A stretch of 64,000 nt of DNA from assembly GCF_004210375.1 (NCBI RefSeq), contig NC_134834.1:94120170-94184169 (forward strand), read 5' to 3'. The notes under the pieces were generated by a model. It searched no databases and was not told the origin of the DNA. It saw only the letters and a list, made by a program, of their open reading frames with translations. Both the position numbers and the translations under genes were made by a program. Below are positions 27,201-42,200 of this stretch, one piece after another; the first letter of the stretch is position 1, and every line of letters begins with the position of its first letter. The stretch is from Tachypleus tridentatus (Eukaryota; Arthropoda; Merostomata; Xiphosura; Limulidae).

Positions 27201-30200
27201 CCTCATTGAAATTCAAGACAGGAAATAACTTCACGAGTAACTTTAATAACCTTCTGCCGTGCCAGGGCGTTTTTCGAAGTTAAGAAATGTCACTCAGACT
27301 GGAAGAGGATAACAAAGAAAAGGGGGTATGTTAAGAATCGCTAGTTCAGGTTTTGACTCTTGGAAAACGTGATTTATCGTGTTATGTATGCTACGACATA
27401 TCATATTTCGTCTTTAATGAGATATCATTTCATTTTCTTCTCTTCCTGAATAAAGAAATCGTCATCATTCTTCCTACGAAGTAATACAGTGAACGTTTAA
27501 ATAGGAATTTACTTTTCTCCGAACTGGTCTACTACGCAGGATTTATGAAGTATCAAGCTTTCTGTCTTGATACATAGTTCAGGTTGTGCTGCTAACAATA
27601 CAAAAATAATGGAAAGTAATACTAACTTCAAGAAATTCGTAATACTCCACTTGGAAACCCAAAAAGAATCGGTACTTAACAAACCCAGACAAGGGGAGTA
27701 GCAAATGGGTCCAACTGACCACCTACTCAACTAAGAGAAAAATAATAATCAGAAACTTGGTATCTCATAGAGAAACGTCACTATGACAACAGCGATTTCA
27801 ATTGTTTTATGTATCATCCTGTTATTTGTATTTTTCCTTAAAATTTTCTTACATCATATTTCTGGTCCATTTAACAAATAAAATCGTTGTCAATACCCTA
27901 CATCCTCCCTCCTTTCTGTATGTCTGAGAACTTACAATGCTAGAAACAGGGTTACGGTATCCATAGTAAGCAGAGCACAGATCGCCCATTGTGTAGCTTT
28001 GTACTCTGTACAACAAAATTTAAATTTACTATATATACTAGATATCATATTTTTCATATTATCTATTTAACGCTTATTCTGTGTATTGCTCAAACTTAAA
28101 TTAATAAATAATACTGATTTGATTTTACGAAAATTGTCCTGAACTTTCTATGTCTTTAATATGGGCTTTGTACTTAGTTTTACAGCTGGTTACATACAAA
28201 AATCACAATACCTAACACAAATTTTGTTCTTGAATAGTATGTGTTATTTCTTAATTGCTTATATTGTAAAAGTACAGAAAATAGCCATTATTTCCTTCAA
28301 ACTTTGCTTTTGTGACCTGGATAATGAAATTTAGAAATTAACATATTTTCTATGCAAAAACGGGAAAATTTGCACATTTTCATTTACATAAGGTCTGAAT
28401 AAAACAACATATGAATCAAGATTTACATGTATTTATACTAAAGCTACACATAAAATGAAAAAAAATGTTTAGAAGTGAGTAGTTTTTCAAGATTTGCGAC
28501 TATAATGTAAATCACTTTCATGTATCAGTCCCCAAATACAATCTCCAATTATGCTTTTGTTACACACTCCTTGGTAACGGCGTTCAAAGTCCAGTATATC
28601 TTTGTGGAAGCGCTCGTCTAGGTCCTCTGAGTGTTCTCCCATGTTTTCCTCGAATTTATCAAGATGGGCGTTAAGGATATGGACTTTCGGGGCCATCCTG
28701 CAGCCCATTTTGCCGTAGTTTTTCACCAGAGCCTCAACCAGTCCCAAATAATGTTTGGTCTTGTGATTGCCCAAGAAGCTCCAAACCACTGCGACAAAGC
28801 TGTCCTAAGCTTTTTTCTCCTTCCTACTGAGCTTCTTGGGGAATTCTGTGCACTCCAGGATCTTCTTTATTTATGGTCCAACGATGACACCAGCTTTGAC
28901 CTTTGCCTCAGACAGCTTATGGAAGAAGTCTCGAAGGTACTTGAAGGCTGCAGACTCCTTATCAAGAGCTGTGACGAATTGTTTCATAAGACCCAATTTT
29001 ATGTGCAATGGTCGGAACAACACCTTCTGAAGGTCTATTAGTTGCTCACACTTAAATTGTGCCTCCCCACAGAGAACTCGGTCCGTTGTGGCCAGTTCTT
29101 CCTATTGTAGTGCGCTGCAGTGTCCCTGCTGTCCTAAAGGCAAAGATAACAGGTAAACCTGGTAAAGCCTTCTTGGAGACCCATCAGGAATGCCACCATT
29201 TTGAAGTCTCTGATAACCTTCCAGCCATACTTATCATACTTCAAGACTTCTAGCAAGGTCTTGACACTGTTGTATTCCTCTTTGAGGTGCACCGAATGAG
29301 CCAGAGGAAGAGACGGATACTTATTTCTGTTATGGAGCAGCACAGCTTGAGGCTTCTGGATAAGCTCAATGAAGAGGCGCCACTCATTCAGGTTACAGGA
29401 AATTCCAATTGTCTCGCACAGGCCGGATACTTTTGACGAGTGAAGTTCTACAACGTTCCAGAAAATTCTTGTAAGTTATTCAACATTCTAGAAAGTTATT
29501 TTCAGCTACTTATCACTAATCTACCTGAAATGTTCTGGAAAATGGGTAAGTTTGAAAATTTCATTACCCTGGTCACAAAAGCAAAGTTTGAAGAGAAAAA
29601 TGGGTCTTTCCCATTTACTTTAAACATAAGCAATTGGGAAATAACACTTTCTGCCAGGAACAAGAAAAAGTAAAACTTTTGTTGCATAGTGTTGTAAAAT
29701 TAAACACACACACACACATATATATATGTTTATACCATTAATTATATAAATGTAGTTTACCTTGATCAGTGTACACAAACACTTCACAAACTGAAAGAGG
29801 ATAACCAAAAGGGATCTCTAAGTGAATGCTTACAAAAGTCCCAGTCATTGCAGTCGAACAGGGGAGATATAGGTGGTGTCCTTCTTCTAAAAATTAAAAA
29901 TATACGTTTTGTTATTAGTATCTAAATTGCTACACTTGGTCAAACCTTGAAAACAAATTAAAAACATAATCGAAGTCATTACACCTTCATTATCTATATT
30001 AGAGATAAAAAATTAGTAAAAGCTTTTCTTTTTTCTTAGAAAATGGGTACAAGATTAAAAAAAAACATTATTATTTTGGAGTATTGTGAGAAATGTTTTG
30101 AGGTAATCCCTTTTTACTTTAAATGTTCTGTTACTTTGTTACCCTCGGTGGACTCAGCAGATAGCTCGATGTGGTTTTGCTATAAGAAAACACACACACT

Positions 30201-33200
30201 GTTACTTTAGGGTCATTGACCATTACACAAATTAAATATCCTATAGTGTTGAATGAGAAGGCGTTGAAAAAGGATAGGCTTATGTTTTCTGATGTTATTA
30301 TTTTTGCTGTGAGAGAACTTTATAATTAAGCTTATGGCATGTGTACTCCATAATTTTCAAACTTGTTATTTCACAATATTTTTTTCATAGAGTAAGAAAC
30401 GACTTTCAGCGTATCGCTTGGGCCTATTATTATTGTTTATTTTTCTGTTTTTTGGAGCAAAGCCACGTTGTATTATTTGTTGTGTCCACCGCTGAAAATC
30501 AAATCTCGGATTTTGGCGTTGTAGATCTGCAAACTGCTACTCCACCGGCGGAAGCCTATTACATACCTAGAAACTGTAACAAAGTAACCTTTTACTGCAG
30601 ACGAGTTTTAGCATAATTCTCTTACTAAGTTAGAATTATTATCCTCGCTATTCGAGGGTACTGCAGTCGAGTCTGTGTTTCCTTGCGCATTACTCGAAAA
30701 ATAATAGACAAATGTACACGAAACTTTCACATAAGATGAAAAGTCAGTATGGAACATCCATCCCTAAGTTTGATCCCGATCCAACTTCTGGATCACTTCA
30801 AAGGTTTCCTTTTTATAGTTATTTTGTTTTTTTCTATAATGGAAACATAAGGATTTTCTGTAAGGTGTGACCGGATTTGTACTAGTTTTCATGGGCGTAT
30901 CACACTGCGAAAGATTATTCGAATAACTGATCATTCTGGATATGACAAGTATTTTCTGCGTCTTCGAAGGTGAAAATTAACATTATTCAATATAAACGTA
31001 TGCAATTTCGAAAAATGAGACTGGAAAAGGATTGCTCTTGTGACATATGTTAACCATAGATGTGCATTGAAAATAGGGTGCTTCGAATAAGTATATTCAC
31101 TACAACAATTCACGAACCAGATGATGTTTCATTTTTATTGCCAGAATTTAACGGCAAGAATAGACGTGTGACGAGACTGAAATTTTTAAACCCTGCCCGG
31201 CACGGCCAAGTGTGTTAAGGCGTTAGACTCGTAATCCGAGGGTCGCGAGTGCGAATCCCGGTCGCATCAAACATGATCGTCCTTTCAGCCGTAGGGGCGT
31301 TATAATTCTACGGTCAATCCCACTATTCGTTGGTAAAAGAGTAGCCCAAGAGCTGGCGGCGAGTGGTGATGACTAGCTGCCTTCCCTCTAGTCTTACACT
31401 GCTAAATTAGGGACGGCTAGCACAGATAGCCCTCGAGTAGCTTTGTGCGAAATTCCAAAAAAAAAAACAAACAAATCCTTTATAAAAATTGCATGGTATG
31501 TGTATACAGTGGGATCATATTTGTAGAAGTTCCTTCGTCCCCCGGTGGGATAGCAGTAAGTCTTCGGATTTACGACACTAAAACTAGAGGTTCGATTCCC
31601 CTCGGTGAACACAGCAGATAGCCCGATGTGACTTTGCTATAATAAAAACACAAACGAAGGTGTCTTCGTAAAAATTACATAGTATGTCTCTTTGAGCGGA
31701 GTCTCTCCCTGGGACAGTGGTAATTCTATGGATTTACAATGCTGCAATCAGGAGTTCGATTCTCCTCGATGCCCACATCAGATAGCCCGATGTGACTTTC
31801 CTTTAATAAAAATACACATTAATTGAGATGGAGTAGAAACTTTCATAAATGTTCTCCAGTTCTAGAGACAACCATAAGTGACACGTGCATCATACACGTG
31901 TAGTGAAATGTCAGTTTAACTGAATGTAATTTAAGTCACTAAATTAAATATCTGGTGATACTTTGTAATATATTTCTCTCTTGTGATACCCAACTGTTCC
32001 CTTTAATCAAATTCGTATAAACGTAGAAATGCACATACTTAAAGTGCCAGTAAACTTGTTACAAATCGGGTTGAGACTGAAATCAGGACGATTGTTTCCA
32101 ACACGAACCACTACAGTCGCTTGTCTGTTGTTTGCTAAAAATAAATATAAATAAATAAATAAAGTTATATAACAGGCTAAAAAATGTTTAAGCATGTTTT
32201 ATACCTCATTAAAGTAGTTTCTGATAGTATTTTTAGATGGTTGAAAATATTTTTAATGAAACAGATGACGTTCACAATTATTTGACAGCTCATACAAAAT
32301 TATAATTACCAACAGAATATCTTAAAACCTTTGCGACAAGATATATATTAATATGCACAGTTTTTGATTTGCGACATTGTGACCAAAAACAGTCAAACGT
32401 TGATCTAAACGTTTTGCAGTTACAACAGTTTGTTTGTTTGTTTGAATTTCGCGCAAAGCCACTCGAGGGCTATCTGTGCTAGCCGTCACTAATTTAATAG
32501 TGTAAGACTAGAGGGAAGGCAGCTAGTCATCACCACCCACCGCCAACTCTTGGGCTACTCTTTTACCAACGAATCGTGGGATTGACCGTCACATTATAAC
32601 GCTCCTACAGCTGAAAGGGCGAGCATGTTTAGTGCGACCGAGATTTGAACCCGCGATCCTCAGATTACGAGTCGCACGTCTGAACATGCCGGGCGGACTG
32701 ACAACAGATTCTGCGCCACTTTCAGATTATTCAGTGATTTAACGTTCAATGTTTCAGTTAAACTGAACAACAAAATTGTGACTATTGGAGGAAATTCATA
32801 TGATTCGGGATAATTTGATGATGCTGGTTTGAAACACATTGTAAAAATTTTCCATCGGTTCTATATTTTGAGTTATTGTCATTTCTCAATATTTTGTCAA
32901 CACTGTGTGAAATATCATGCAATCAACTCAGTACAATAGATTTATACAATGAAGATAAACATACTTGGATATTTTAATGAATAAAAGGCATAAATTTTTG
33001 ATGACTTCAAACACTGACTTATGGTTAAGTGTGAAATTCCAAATATATTGACTATATATGTTATTTGTTTTCAGCGTAAGTCTAGCGAATTGTACCACTT
33101 TTCTTCACTCCCACGCTCATTTTTTCCACCCAGAAATCACGAAATCGTCACGTGCTCAGTTTCTTAGAAAATTAAAGAATTTCCTTGACCGAGCTTAAAA

Positions 33201-36200
33201 AAAAAAAAAAGAGCGTTCCCCAGTGGCTCAGCGATATGTCTACCGGGTTTCGATACCCGTAGTGGTCAGAGTACAGATAGCCTATTGCGCAGCTTTGTGC
33301 TTAATTCAAAACAACAGCAACTTAAAAAGGAGCAGAGTCAATCTCCTCTTTCTAAATTGCCTCTTCCTCACTCTGTTGGTCACTTCGCCTCGCACCCTGC
33401 ACAACCAAAACGTAATCTGATATTCTTCTTTGCGGTGTACCAGTAATTAGAACAAATTCTCCAACACTTTGTTGTTGTTGTTTTTTATCTTTTAATGATT
33501 TTGTAGAAAAACGTTTGCCTCCAGATCAAGTAAAGCTAGAAGGTTCAAAAATCATTGAAACAGTTTCTACTAAGTTTGTGGAAAATATATTACGATGAAA
33601 AAATATCACGCACACAAGGTAAAGGTATATCACTGTCATTACTTTGGGTGTAAAATTGATGAGCAAGATAAACACTGGGCTTCACATGTGTAATACATTT
33701 GGCTTGATACAGTGGTTGAATAAGACGAAAGTAGGTGTGTCACTTGCAGTTCCTATAACAATCTAAATGACTGTTATTTTTGCGAGACTAATATTTCTGA
33801 ATGTTCAGACGAAACTGAACAACACATCAGATATCCAGATATCGCATCTGTAATAAAACCCTCATGCAGACAGTATTCCAGTGTCACATCCACCAGCAAA
33901 TTAGAAAACAGAAGAGTTATCCTGTGAAGAGACAATGAATTATCTTCATCCTCTTCATCTAAAAATTCTATTCCTGTGGCTCCTGAATATAAACTACCTC
34001 ATCTGATCACACAAGAAGGACTAAATAATCTGATTTGTGACTTATCTCTACCAAAGCAGCATGTCGAACTTCATGGTTTTCGTTTACAGCAATGGATTTT
34101 ATTAGCTCTAGGGACAAGAGTTTCAGTTTACCAAAGTTGCCATTAGAGTCTTGTCTCTTACTGCAACATACAAGATACTTTGTGTTCCTGTACAATTGTT
34201 GATACATTAAAGAAAGAATGTAAACCTTTTATGATTTGTCTAAAGTTATTCTAAAAGTTGTGCATTTACACAATGTGAACAGTAATATGTGAGAACAAAA
34301 GAAACTTATCAAAGCATGCAGATTATACTGGAGGCCACCAAGAATGATCAACATAGTTATTGCATTCCTGATATGCCTGCATAATAGGTGCATCAAATGT
34401 TGTTGATTTTTGTGTCTCTGGGATAGCCGAAGTGATAACAATCATTTGAAAAAGAAAGGATGACCATTGAAAAATAATGAGAGAGAATTACATACCAGTA
34501 AAAAAGAATATTGAGTATCAACCTCTTCTGAATCTTTAAAATATCCTTCTGATCCTATTTTATATTAAACTGGGATTCAGGAAACATTCTGTAAAATAAA
34601 TGAACAAAGACAGTAATTGTTTCTGTTTGACAAGCTTCCAACAATCAGTGAAGCAAACATGAAAGGAGGTATCTTTGTTGGATCACAGATTCAGGAAGTG
34701 CTGATTGGTGTTGAATTTTGAAACAGTATTCAATGAGAAATAATTTGCTGCCTGGAAATCAATCAAACTTGTTGCCAAACTTTTCTGTTGTGATGACTGA
34801 ACAAGTGCTTGACAACTACAGAAAATGGGATGTCTAGGATGTCACTGAAGATTCACTTCTTACACTCCCATTTAGAATTCTTTCCAAATGATCTAGGTGC
34901 AATGAGCTATAAGCATAATTAGCGTTTCCAGTAAGATAGTTCTGCAATGGAACGGCGATACGAAGGATGATGGAATCATGCGGTGATGGGAGATTATTGT
35001 TGATTCCTTCAGCGTGAAACTGAGAACATACATAAAACGTGTAACAAGTCAATTCGATATTTTGTAATAAAAGTAATATCATTTTAAAAGCTATTTTTAA
35101 TGTATAACCTAAACCTAGAGGTGATAGACAATTTTCAATGTGACTTTTAGAATTAACATAATCAATTTATAGAGAAATAACTACATTTTTTTTCTGGTAG
35201 TGAAATCTGGTTTTGTTGCCAGATGTTATCAGCTGTTGTTTTGTATTATTGCTTCAATAAATTTGATATAGATGTATCTTCATTGTACACGCCTTAGACA
35301 TTCAAATGGCCACGTGATTAGGGTGTTCGACTCGTAATCTGAGAGTCACGGGTTCAAATCCCCGACATAACAGACATGCTTACCCTTTCAGACATAGGGG
35401 CGTTAAAATATGACGGTCAATCTCATTATTCGTTGGTAAAATAGCAGACCAAGAGTTAGCGGTGAGTGATGTTGACCAGTTGCCTTCCCTCTAGTCTCAC
35501 ACTACTAAATTAGGAACGACTAGCGCAGATAGCCCTCGTGCAACTTTGAGCAAAATTAAACAAACCAACAAACTTTCAAAGCCGCTTAAAATTTCTGTTT
35601 ATGGTTAAGTTCTTATATTTCTGTGTTAAGTTCTTATATTTTTAAAGTCAGGCTATAAACCAGTAACCTCTAACTATGTTTCCGTAATTTACCAATGCTT
35701 CCCTTTTCTGTTCTCCGTCTTTCTTCACAATGTTTTGTCAGTTATAATATTATTAATAGAATTTAACTTTTCCTTAATTTAATGAGCCTGATACAATTTT
35801 TCTATTTTTATATCTAAAAAGAGTTCTTACCGGCCCAGCATGACCAAGTGGTTAAGGCACTCGACTCGTAATCTGAGGGTCGCGGGTTTGAATCCCCATC
35901 ACATAAAACATGCTCGCCCTTTCAATCGTGAGACGTTATAATGTTACGGTTAATCCCACTCTTCGTTTGTAAAAGATGTGGTGGCTGGTGGCAATGACTA
36001 GCTGCTTTCTCTCTAGCCGTAGGCTACTATTTCACCAACGAATAATGGGATTGACCGTCACGTTATAACGCCCCAATGGCTGAAAGTTAATCCCACTCTT
36101 CGTTTGTAAAAGATGTGGTGGCTGGTGGCAATGACTAGCTGCTTTCTCTCTAGCCGTAGGCTACTATTTCACCAACGAATAATGGGATTGACCGTCACGT

Positions 36201-39200
36201 TATAACGCCCCAATGGCTGAAAGGGCGAGCATGTTTTATGTGATGGGGATTCAAACCCGCGACCCTCAGATTACGAGTCGAGTGCCTTAACCACCTCGCC
36301 ATGCCGAGCCAGGTGAAATTCTACAAGTAAGTTGATTTTTACTTTAGATGTATTATCGTTAACAAATTGTTTTTGCCTATCGTAACCAGAACTAGACTTT
36401 GGAACACTGTCACTAGATAATTTGGAACAACTTGCGCAACAAATGAACAGCGTTACAACAATATTTTTGACGCATAATTTTAAAACTAAAATAATAATAA
36501 TTTTTTACTAAGCTTATATATCCTTTTCTCTTCTTTTTTGTTCACTAAATAGAATCAAACATCTGTTGCTGTAACACATGTGCAAAGGATTGTTTGGAAT
36601 TTCGTACAAAGCTACACGAGGGCTATCTGCGCTGGCGTCTAAATTTTGATTTTTTTTAAATTTCGCGCAAAGTTACTCAATAGCTATCTGCGCTAGCCGT
36701 AAGGCTAGAGGAAAGGCAACTAATCATCACCACCCACCGCCAACTCTTGGGCTACTCTTTTACCAATGTATAGTGTGATTAACCGTAACGTTATAATGCC
36801 ATGACGGCTAAAATTGTGAGTACAATTGACGTGGCTGGGAGTCAAACATACAATCCTCAAATCGCGATTGGAGTACCTTAACCATCTGGCCATACCGGGC
36901 CTATGTGCATGAAGAAACAGTGACTGTTTTATTACACTTTGATTAGTGTGATCTTGAATGTATTTCTGCTGTTGTTGTCTTCTAATCTTCTCAATTATTA
37001 TTAATATATTTAGAGCAAGTTACCAAAGAGTGTTTTCAATTTTATCGTTAAAACAGTAAATACAACAATCATGTAATTTTGCTCCCGCAGACAGGCTCGG
37101 CTCATGCTCCTCTCCCTTGTGGGTGGAGTGGGGGGACAGTGGAGCTTTTGTTGCCTTTTTTAGCGATTTAACAAAAACCTATGACTTGTAAAAGTGTATG
37201 ATGTAAATTTTAAAATTGCTTGAGAGTGAGTGGATCAGAGTTAAATAAGGGGGTGCACGTGCCAGTTTAATATCCTCCGAGCGTCGGCTTTTCACGGTGA
37301 TTTGTATTTATTTAGTAACACTAACGTATACATATATTATTCAAAAACAATGATATGAAATAACATTAGCACAACCATAGTACTTTTTCAGTGATGACGA
37401 GAAACCCACTTGTTGAGAAAATTTATATGCAAAAACGGCTCGTTTGCGAAGAAGGTCGAAACGTTGTTCGCTTTTCTATGTAAAAGTGTTTTCTCAGCCC
37501 AAACGAGCCGTTTTTGCATATAAATTTTCTCATAGTACTTTTTGCTATTGTTGTTAATAGAATCTACTTACAACAACACGATGTCCCAAAATCCACTCGT
37601 ACCAGTTGAACTACATAAGGCTCTAAAAGATTGACATACCACCAGGCGGCCTCACCAGTTCCCGCTCTCGTCATTGTACACGTGTCAGCATTAAATAATG
37701 CACTGGTTCTGCCATCTACAGCTTTTTGTGGATTTCCTTTACCTGCTACAGACGATTGCATGGGAGCTTTCCCTGCTGCAATGTTCAATACTGAAGAGCA
37801 TAAAAAAATGAAATCAAATTATTGGCATTTTTAGTATATATATATTCAGTGATAAATAAGAAAAGTAGTTAATAAAAAACTATGTTAGTGAATCTGGGAA
37901 AAAAAAACCACTTTCTATCAAATTAACACTTACGTTTGTTTCTGTAAATATTTGGTTTGTCTGTTTGTTTGTTTTTGAATTTCGCGTGAAGCTACACAAG
38001 GGCTATCAGCGCTAGCTATCCTTAATTTAGCAGTGTAAGGATAGAGGAAGGCAGCTAGTCATCACCACCCACCGCCAACTCTTGGGCTACTCTTTCATCA
38101 ACGAACAGTGGGACTGACCGTCACATTATAACGCCCACACGGCTAAAAGAGTGAGCATGTTTGGCGCGACTAGGATTTGAACACGCGACTCTAAAATTAC
38201 GAGTCGAACGCCCTAACCCACCTGGCCATGCCGGGCCTTTGGTTTGTCTAAAACTTCTATTCTCGGTTCTTAACATTGTGCAATCTAGAATTATAGCTAT
38301 CAGTTATAATATTTAGTCAGTGTATTCACTAATTATTGTAATTACTAATTATGGTAGACAAGTAGAGGTACGCTGGTTTTGACACATAAGTCACAAACGT
38401 AAGAGGTAGGTTCGTTTGTTTATTGTTGTTGTTTGTTATTAATCACAAAACTACACAAAGGGCTATCTGTGCTCTGCTCACCACGGGTATCGAAACCCGG
38501 TTTCTAGAGCTGTGCCACAGGGATGGTCAGTTTTGTTGTGTGTGTTTTTCGTATAGCAGAGCCACATCGAACTATCTGCTGTGTCCAATGAAGGGGATCG
38601 AACCCCTTATTTTAGCGTTGCAAATCCGAAGATTTACCGCTGTCCCAATGAGGGACATCAATTTTGGTATCAAGTTATTATGCAACAGAAAACCTGTGTA
38701 TATGATAATCTTTTAATGTGTTTTGTCACATTCTAGTCAAATGTTTCCTTAAAGAATGACGTTAATATTTATGATACGAATGTTTATCATTTAGATTTAA
38801 AGTTCTTAAATTGAGATATGTTACAATGTAGCTGCCCTAATTACTTTATAAGTTATAGCTTTCAAGCTGAAATATTAAAGTTCAATTTTATATTTATTGG
38901 CTTTTATTCATGATGTTAGAATAACACGTAGGTTCAAGAAGTCAATTCAACACAAAAATAAAGTACTCTATAACCAGAGTGTTTTCAAAAGATCGAACTT
39001 CTTTCCTCAGGGATTCAACACAAAGATACAATACTCTATAACCAGAGTGTTTTCAAAAAATCGAACTTTCTTCCTCAGGGACAAATTTAGCCTCCTCTTA
39101 TTTATACTTTTCTCAATATTTTGTAATTAAAGGATTAAGTAATTCGTTTGTTTATTTCAAAAAGCTCGCGTCCATAATTTTGAACTGATAGGTAATAGTG

Positions 39201-42200
39201 AAGACAGCTAGTCAGTAAAATCTACTTTCAAGCCGATTTTGTCTGGCCATATTTTGGGATTTGATTGTGCTCCTACAGCATCAAAGTGCGGAGAGCGTTT
39301 TTACAGCAACTCCCTGCATATCATGCATGAATCTTAAAACATTCACAACCCGAACCAACTAACAACTAGTTCTTACCAAGCCCATACTAAATAGAAATTT
39401 TAATCTGAAACATATTTAAAATTTAGTTAAAAGTTTTTCATTAAACTTTATATTTTCCAAAGTAATAGCCCCTCCCCCTTTTAATACGTCAGCAGTATGT
39501 TCTAACCTGAGGATCGCGGTTTCAAATCCTCGTCACCATAAACATGCTTGCTCTCTTAGCTGTGGGGGCGTTATAATGTTCGGTCAATCCCACTATTCGT
39601 TTCTGTGTCATCCGTTATGATGGGCTGAAAAAACTCAGGACTAAAGAGTAGTAGTGAGTGGTGATGACTAGCTGCCTTCTCTCCAGTATTTTACTGCTAA
39701 ATTAGGGACGGCAAGCGCAAATAGCCATTGTGTAGCTTTGTGCGAAATTCCAAAACAAACAAACAAGAGGCTATTAGACGGGAAAATGGGTTGGATTTGT
39801 TTGTTATTTCCAAATATGGTATTACATTTCCCTTTTATTTCGTGTACTGACATAGTATCGGTCGTGAATAACACGGTTATATTTTGTACAAGAATACTAA
39901 TATAAGTCACTTCAACTACCGTGTAAATGACAAGCATTTCGAGTTTGTACATTTTTAACAATTATGTATATGCATGTGAGGCGACATCTATAGATCATTG
40001 ATACAACTAAATATCAATAAATATCACACACGATGGATAAAATATAATAAGAAGGACGTCTCGCTTTTAAATATATAAGTAATATTACTAAAACGGCCAG
40101 TTAGCACTAGGTATTACAGAATTCTTCAGTATATTTATAATTTTGTTTTAAAACGGGTTTATTTTATGTGTACTAAAATAAATGTATTTATGCATATTAC
40201 AACGATTTGCATAATGATCGCAGGATTTTGTGTATATCTGCATGAACTGTGTGTACGTATTTATCTAATATTGATGACATCAGTCCATAATATGGACCAG
40301 TTCCTGTAAGGGCAAAGCGAAAGTTTATTTTACAGACACTAAATAAATAGATCCAGCATTGTGTAAGTTTGGAACGAACCACTGAAAAACTTCTATTTGA
40401 ATTAACTAATAAACTAAACCCTCATAATGAACTAAACCCTCAGCAACGTGAACAGAACATCATTAGGGCAGAGCCTTTGGAGACATCTTGCAGTGACCAA
40501 ACTACAATATCAAGAATAGAAGTTTTAAACAAAAATCTTCTAAGAAGGAAACAAAACTAAACATGAAATTTAAAAATATCTCATACATCGAGTTAAAAAA
40601 TGTAAACGAACGAAAATCTGATAGGAGGAAGAAGAGGTCAAGGGTGTAACTAACCGTCCCAAATTTAACAAAAACGGACGTGAAAAATCCTACACAGTGG
40701 ATAAGTTTCCAGTTAGAGAAACATCAGATGATGAGTGGAGCAGTGAAAGGGTTAAGGGAAGTAGATGAGATGAAAACTGTTCAACAAATGTAATTGGATA
40801 CAATGTAACGATTATTGTGTTTTCTTTCTGTTTTAAGTATAGAACAGCGAAGTAATTTACAATTAGTTTAAACAAAAATTGTTTATGATAAAAGTTTCTT
40901 TAAGCGACAAAATATTAAGCAGTTCTTCACTTAATCAAGGCACGTTAAGCTATTTTTGTTTCCCGTTTCTACAAATGCCTTTAACTGCAGTGATAGTCAA
41001 ATAATTGACAATTCCTTAAATTGATCATTCTTCAGTGATAAATAAAGGATGAATGATTGAACTCGAGCTGAATTATTTCATGACCTGCCGGATAATTAAT
41101 GTTTTAGGAAAGGTTTGTTTGTTTTTGAATTTCGCACAAAGCTACTCGAGAGCTATCTGTGCTAGCCGTCCCTAATTTAGCAGTGTAAGACTAGAGAGAA
41201 GGCAGCTAGTCATCACCATCCACCGCCAACTCTTGGGCTACTCTTTTACCAACGAATAGTGGGATTGACCGTCACATTATAACGCACCCACGGCTGAAAG
41301 GGCGAGCATGTTTGGCGCGACATGGATGCGAACCCGCGACCCTCAGATGACGAGTCGCACGCCTTAACACGCTTGACCATGCCGGGCTTTTATTTATTTA
41401 TTTATTTAAGAAACAAACGCAGCATAGCCAATCGGTTAGGCGCTTAACTCGCAATTTCAAGGGGGCTAGTTTGAATCTCCGTCGCACTAAATATACCAAT
41501 CCTTTCAACCTTGGAGACGTTATGATGTTACAATCAATCCGCTATTCGTTGGTAAATGAGTAGCTCAAGAGTTGGCGATGGGTGGTGATGACTAGCTGTC
41601 TTCCCTCTAATCTTTCACTGCTAAACTAGGGAGAAAATGGGCTGGGCCTTTCAAAAGATCTAACTAACTGCTAATTATCTTGTTTGCTTCTTAATTTATT
41701 GTTACAAGGAAACTCCTTCTTAAGGTGACATAATATTGTTCAAAACCTAAAATGTAAAACAGGGCTAACCGAACTTCACGGTTATGAAGCACAATACTAA
41801 AAGTGCACGTGCCCTACTTTTCACTGTTGAAAGCGTCAGGATTTTTAGTTCCATCATGGGCACTAGTCCACAAAGCAGAAAAAAAACACAAACTATGTAC
41901 GATTATCTAGTATGAACTACGTATCGCTTACTTAAAGCAACTGAAAAAACAAAATATTATTAACTGTTCTCGTATGGACCACTAATAATTCTTGTAATGT
42001 AGTAGAACACAATAGTTTTGATAAATATGCATACAAATTATATATGAAGGATATGAGCATCCAGAAAATGATTTTACGTTCAAAAGTAATTTATATAATA
42101 AATTATACAATAAATGAATAAATAATGCGATAATCGTTATAAAAAATACTCTGCGATTTAGCGTATAGGCGACTAAACTTGTTTTGTTGTATTTAATAAC

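Noticed and set aside
28631-29041. 136-codon plus-strand frame
   Set aside because: Shadow of the minus-strand orphan-family pseudogene, which shows the recognisable motifs.
37440-37475. Active hammerhead ribozyme
   Set aside because: Only the GAAAC-side half is present; the CUGANGA half is missing on either strand.
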